From the NCBI RefSeq assembly GCF_000002985.6, contig NC_003281.10, forward strand, positions 6,386,001 to 6,450,000: a stretch of 64,000 bases of DNA, given 5' to 3'. Each line of letters begins with the position of its first letter. The first letter of the stretch is position 1. A program made the position numbers and the translations under genes. Below the pieces are notes generated by a model that was given only the letters and a program-made list of their open reading frames with translations, made no database searches and was not told the DNA's origin. Below, one piece after another: positions 62,330-64,000 of this stretch. Origin of the DNA: Caenorhabditis elegans. Its lineage: Eukaryota > Nematoda > Chromadorea > Rhabditida > Rhabditidae.

Positions 62330-64000
62330 TCACTCAGATGGCTCCTCTGCCTCTTCAACACCTTCTTGTGCGGTTGCTTTTCGATTCCACCAGTTTGAGA
62401 ATTTTGCTTTGACTCGACTACCGGTTTCTCCTGAAAACACGATCGAGTTAATCACTTTAGTATTAAAAATATTTTTTTCGTTTTGGCAAAATGTCAGTTT
62501 TGTAAATTTTGAACATTTTGAATAATTCAAAGCAATGAAAGCTATGCCCTCAATTTTTTACTGCTACTTCATTTCTCGAAATTTTTTAGATGCTATATTA
62601 ATTTCCAAACCCGAAAAAAATTACCAATGGTATTTCCTAAATTCTTTCCGGCAGTATTTACAGTTCCAATAACTTTTGAAGCTCCTTCAACTCCATTTAC
62701 GGCATGTTCAAAACGAAGATACACGTCATAGACTCCCATTTGTTCCGAGAACATGTGCCTGAAATATTCAGATTGAAAAATGTATTCATGTTCTGAAATT
62801 CCTCACCCTGGCGCAACAGATGTTAAATCTTCATGTTTGTTTGCAACCCAAATTTTGTGATTTTTAGTTCTCCGCCATTCGTTTACAAAAGCGATTCCAA
62901 AATGAGGTATCGCTGCTTGTAGATCGGAACGTGACGTGGCAACGAGGCCAAGAAGATAGTTTTTCATTTGTAAACGAATCCATTCATCTGATCCATCGAA
63001 TTCAGCATTTGAGGATTTAACCTGTTCTTCGACTTTTTTGAGAATAAAATCAGCGAATCGAAGATCTGCAGTAGTTAGAGAAACTACTCGTTCCAATGCT
63101 GTGTCGTTGACAAATTCAATGTGATTATGGACAAGAGAACCGTCGTCTTCGATCTGAAATTACTCAAGTTTAGTTAGAAACCTGAAAATTGTTAATTTAA
63201 AATACAAACCTTCACAATAACATCAAATAAATCCTTTTTCATCGCAAATAAGGCATTCGTAGCTCCAAATATACAACTCTGAGTCTTCGGGACTAAATCC
63301 ATTGATTGAATTGATAGATATGGATCAAATGATGATCCTTGTGTGAATAAGCTTATAGGAAATCCACACGAATCCTTTTCTTTCAATGGATCATCATGTG
63401 AAAGCTGAACACCAACCTCCTCTTCTATCACTATTTCTTCGCTTTTTCCTTCAGTTTTTGAATTTACATTTTTGAAATGACAACTCGTATTGACCCCGAT
63501 TGTTGCGTAGAACAGACCTTCTTCCAAAAGCTCTGAAATTCAAAATTAAACGATTTTAAAATGTCTGTATATTCTTACTTGGAAACATTGAAACAATAGC
63601 CAGCATAGTTTCTCCTAATCGTAATCCAGTTGGTGCAATGAATAAAACTTTCCGCTCTAATAGGAATAATTTAAAAAGCAGTAGAGCTCGGTGACGGAAT
63701 CGTATAAAAAGCTCTTGAATTGATATTTCTGAAACTGATATCGCTAATTAAAATGTGAACATTTGAAACTATTTTCATGTTTTATTTTAGTAAATTGATT
63801 CAATAACGTACCATGATGAGCTAGATTTGAAAAGTATTCTCCAGTAAGATTTTCGTCGAATATATCGCAAAGATTCGTATACATTTGAGCAAGAACATCA
63901 ACTTTCGAAAAATCTTTTTGTTCAAAATATGCCTGAGTTATTACTTCCAATTTTGCTTTTAATGGACCAAAAAGTGGTATTCTTGAAAGAACGCATACAG
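62330..64000 (-). CDS. AVL9-family (DENN-related) protein, 3' part; gene continues beyond the right edge
   Basis: Exons in transcription order: 63812-64000 (open to the edge), 63579-63728, 63210-63532, 62807-63153, 62625-62758, 62330-62430, all in phase. Diagnostic AVL9 segments are ISIQELFIRFRHRALLLFKL, FLLERKVLFIAPTGLRLGE, then CGFPISLFTQGSSFDPYLSI, QSMDLVPKTQSCIFGATNAL, and a DENN-like helical end. The C-terminus VNTAGKNLGNTIGETGSRVK has a small glycine-rich helix, and the protein ends in EEAEEPSE. AVL9 proteins act in late secretory/post-Golgi transport and are distant DENN proteins, probably linked to Rab GTPases. The N-terminal part is not in the window. I do not recall the worm gene name. 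Confidence 0.85.

Overview
The window is nematode nuclear DNA and matches Caenorhabditis elegans. Introns are short (45-60 bp is common) with TTTTCAG-type 3' splice sites, intergenic DNA is AT-rich, many start codons lie directly behind a splice acceptor (spliced-leader trans-splicing), and genes are packed in same-strand clusters. The gene order let-716, a dual-specificity phosphatase, a SMARCAL1 homologue, ornithine aminotransferase, let-756 (FGF), hydroxypyruvate isomerase, nas-4, atgl-1, an FHIP protein, POP1, mrps-17, txdc-9, vps-16, an M16 peptidase, mel-32, let-721 is what I remember for the chromosome III cosmids C16A3 and C05D11. Cosmid-style names are from memory; exon models were read from the sequence, and reading phase was checked across every intron.

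Layout. 1-7.7 kb (+): 3' part of let-716, then C16A3.2 and smrc-1, probably co-transcribed. 8.4-9.9 kb (-): oatr-1, convergent with smrc-1. 9.9-21.1 kb: an 11 kb gene-free stretch with GATA-type sites behind oatr-1, a 604 bp fold-back element, pyrimidine-rich blocks and finally the let-756 leader. 21.1-23.6 kb (+): let-756. 24.1-36.5 kb (-): hydroxypyruvate isomerase, nas-4 and atgl-1, with long flanks. 36.5-45.8 kb (-): a tight trio mrps-17 > POP1 > FHIP. 46.2-53.8 kb (+): a second tight trio txdc-9 > vps-16 > C05D11.1, sharing a 388 bp divergent promoter region with the first. 54.3-64 kb (-): mel-32, a 23-residue-repeat (STPR-like) gene, let-721 and the 3' part of an AVL9 homologue that runs off the right edge.

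The genes are mostly housekeeping: ribosome biogenesis (let-716, POP1), mitochondrial translation (mrps-17), replication-fork repair (smrc-1), endolysosomal traffic (vps-16, FHIP, AVL9), chaperone cofactor (txdc-9), and one-carbon, amino-acid, lipid and electron-transfer metabolism (mel-32, oatr-1, atgl-1, let-721). let-756 and nas-4 are signalling or secreted functions.

Most informative observations: an upstream mel-32 exon that adds a mitochondrial presequence in frame; a ShKT-type cysteine exon that nas-4 can reach in frame beyond a usable stop; a nas-4 cassette exon; an AMPK-type site at Ser303 of ATGL-1; the RPA-binding motif of SMRC-1; eight 23-residue repeats in the gene upstream of mel-32; and the fold-back element. 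I found no tRNA, rRNA, CRISPR array or transposase gene.
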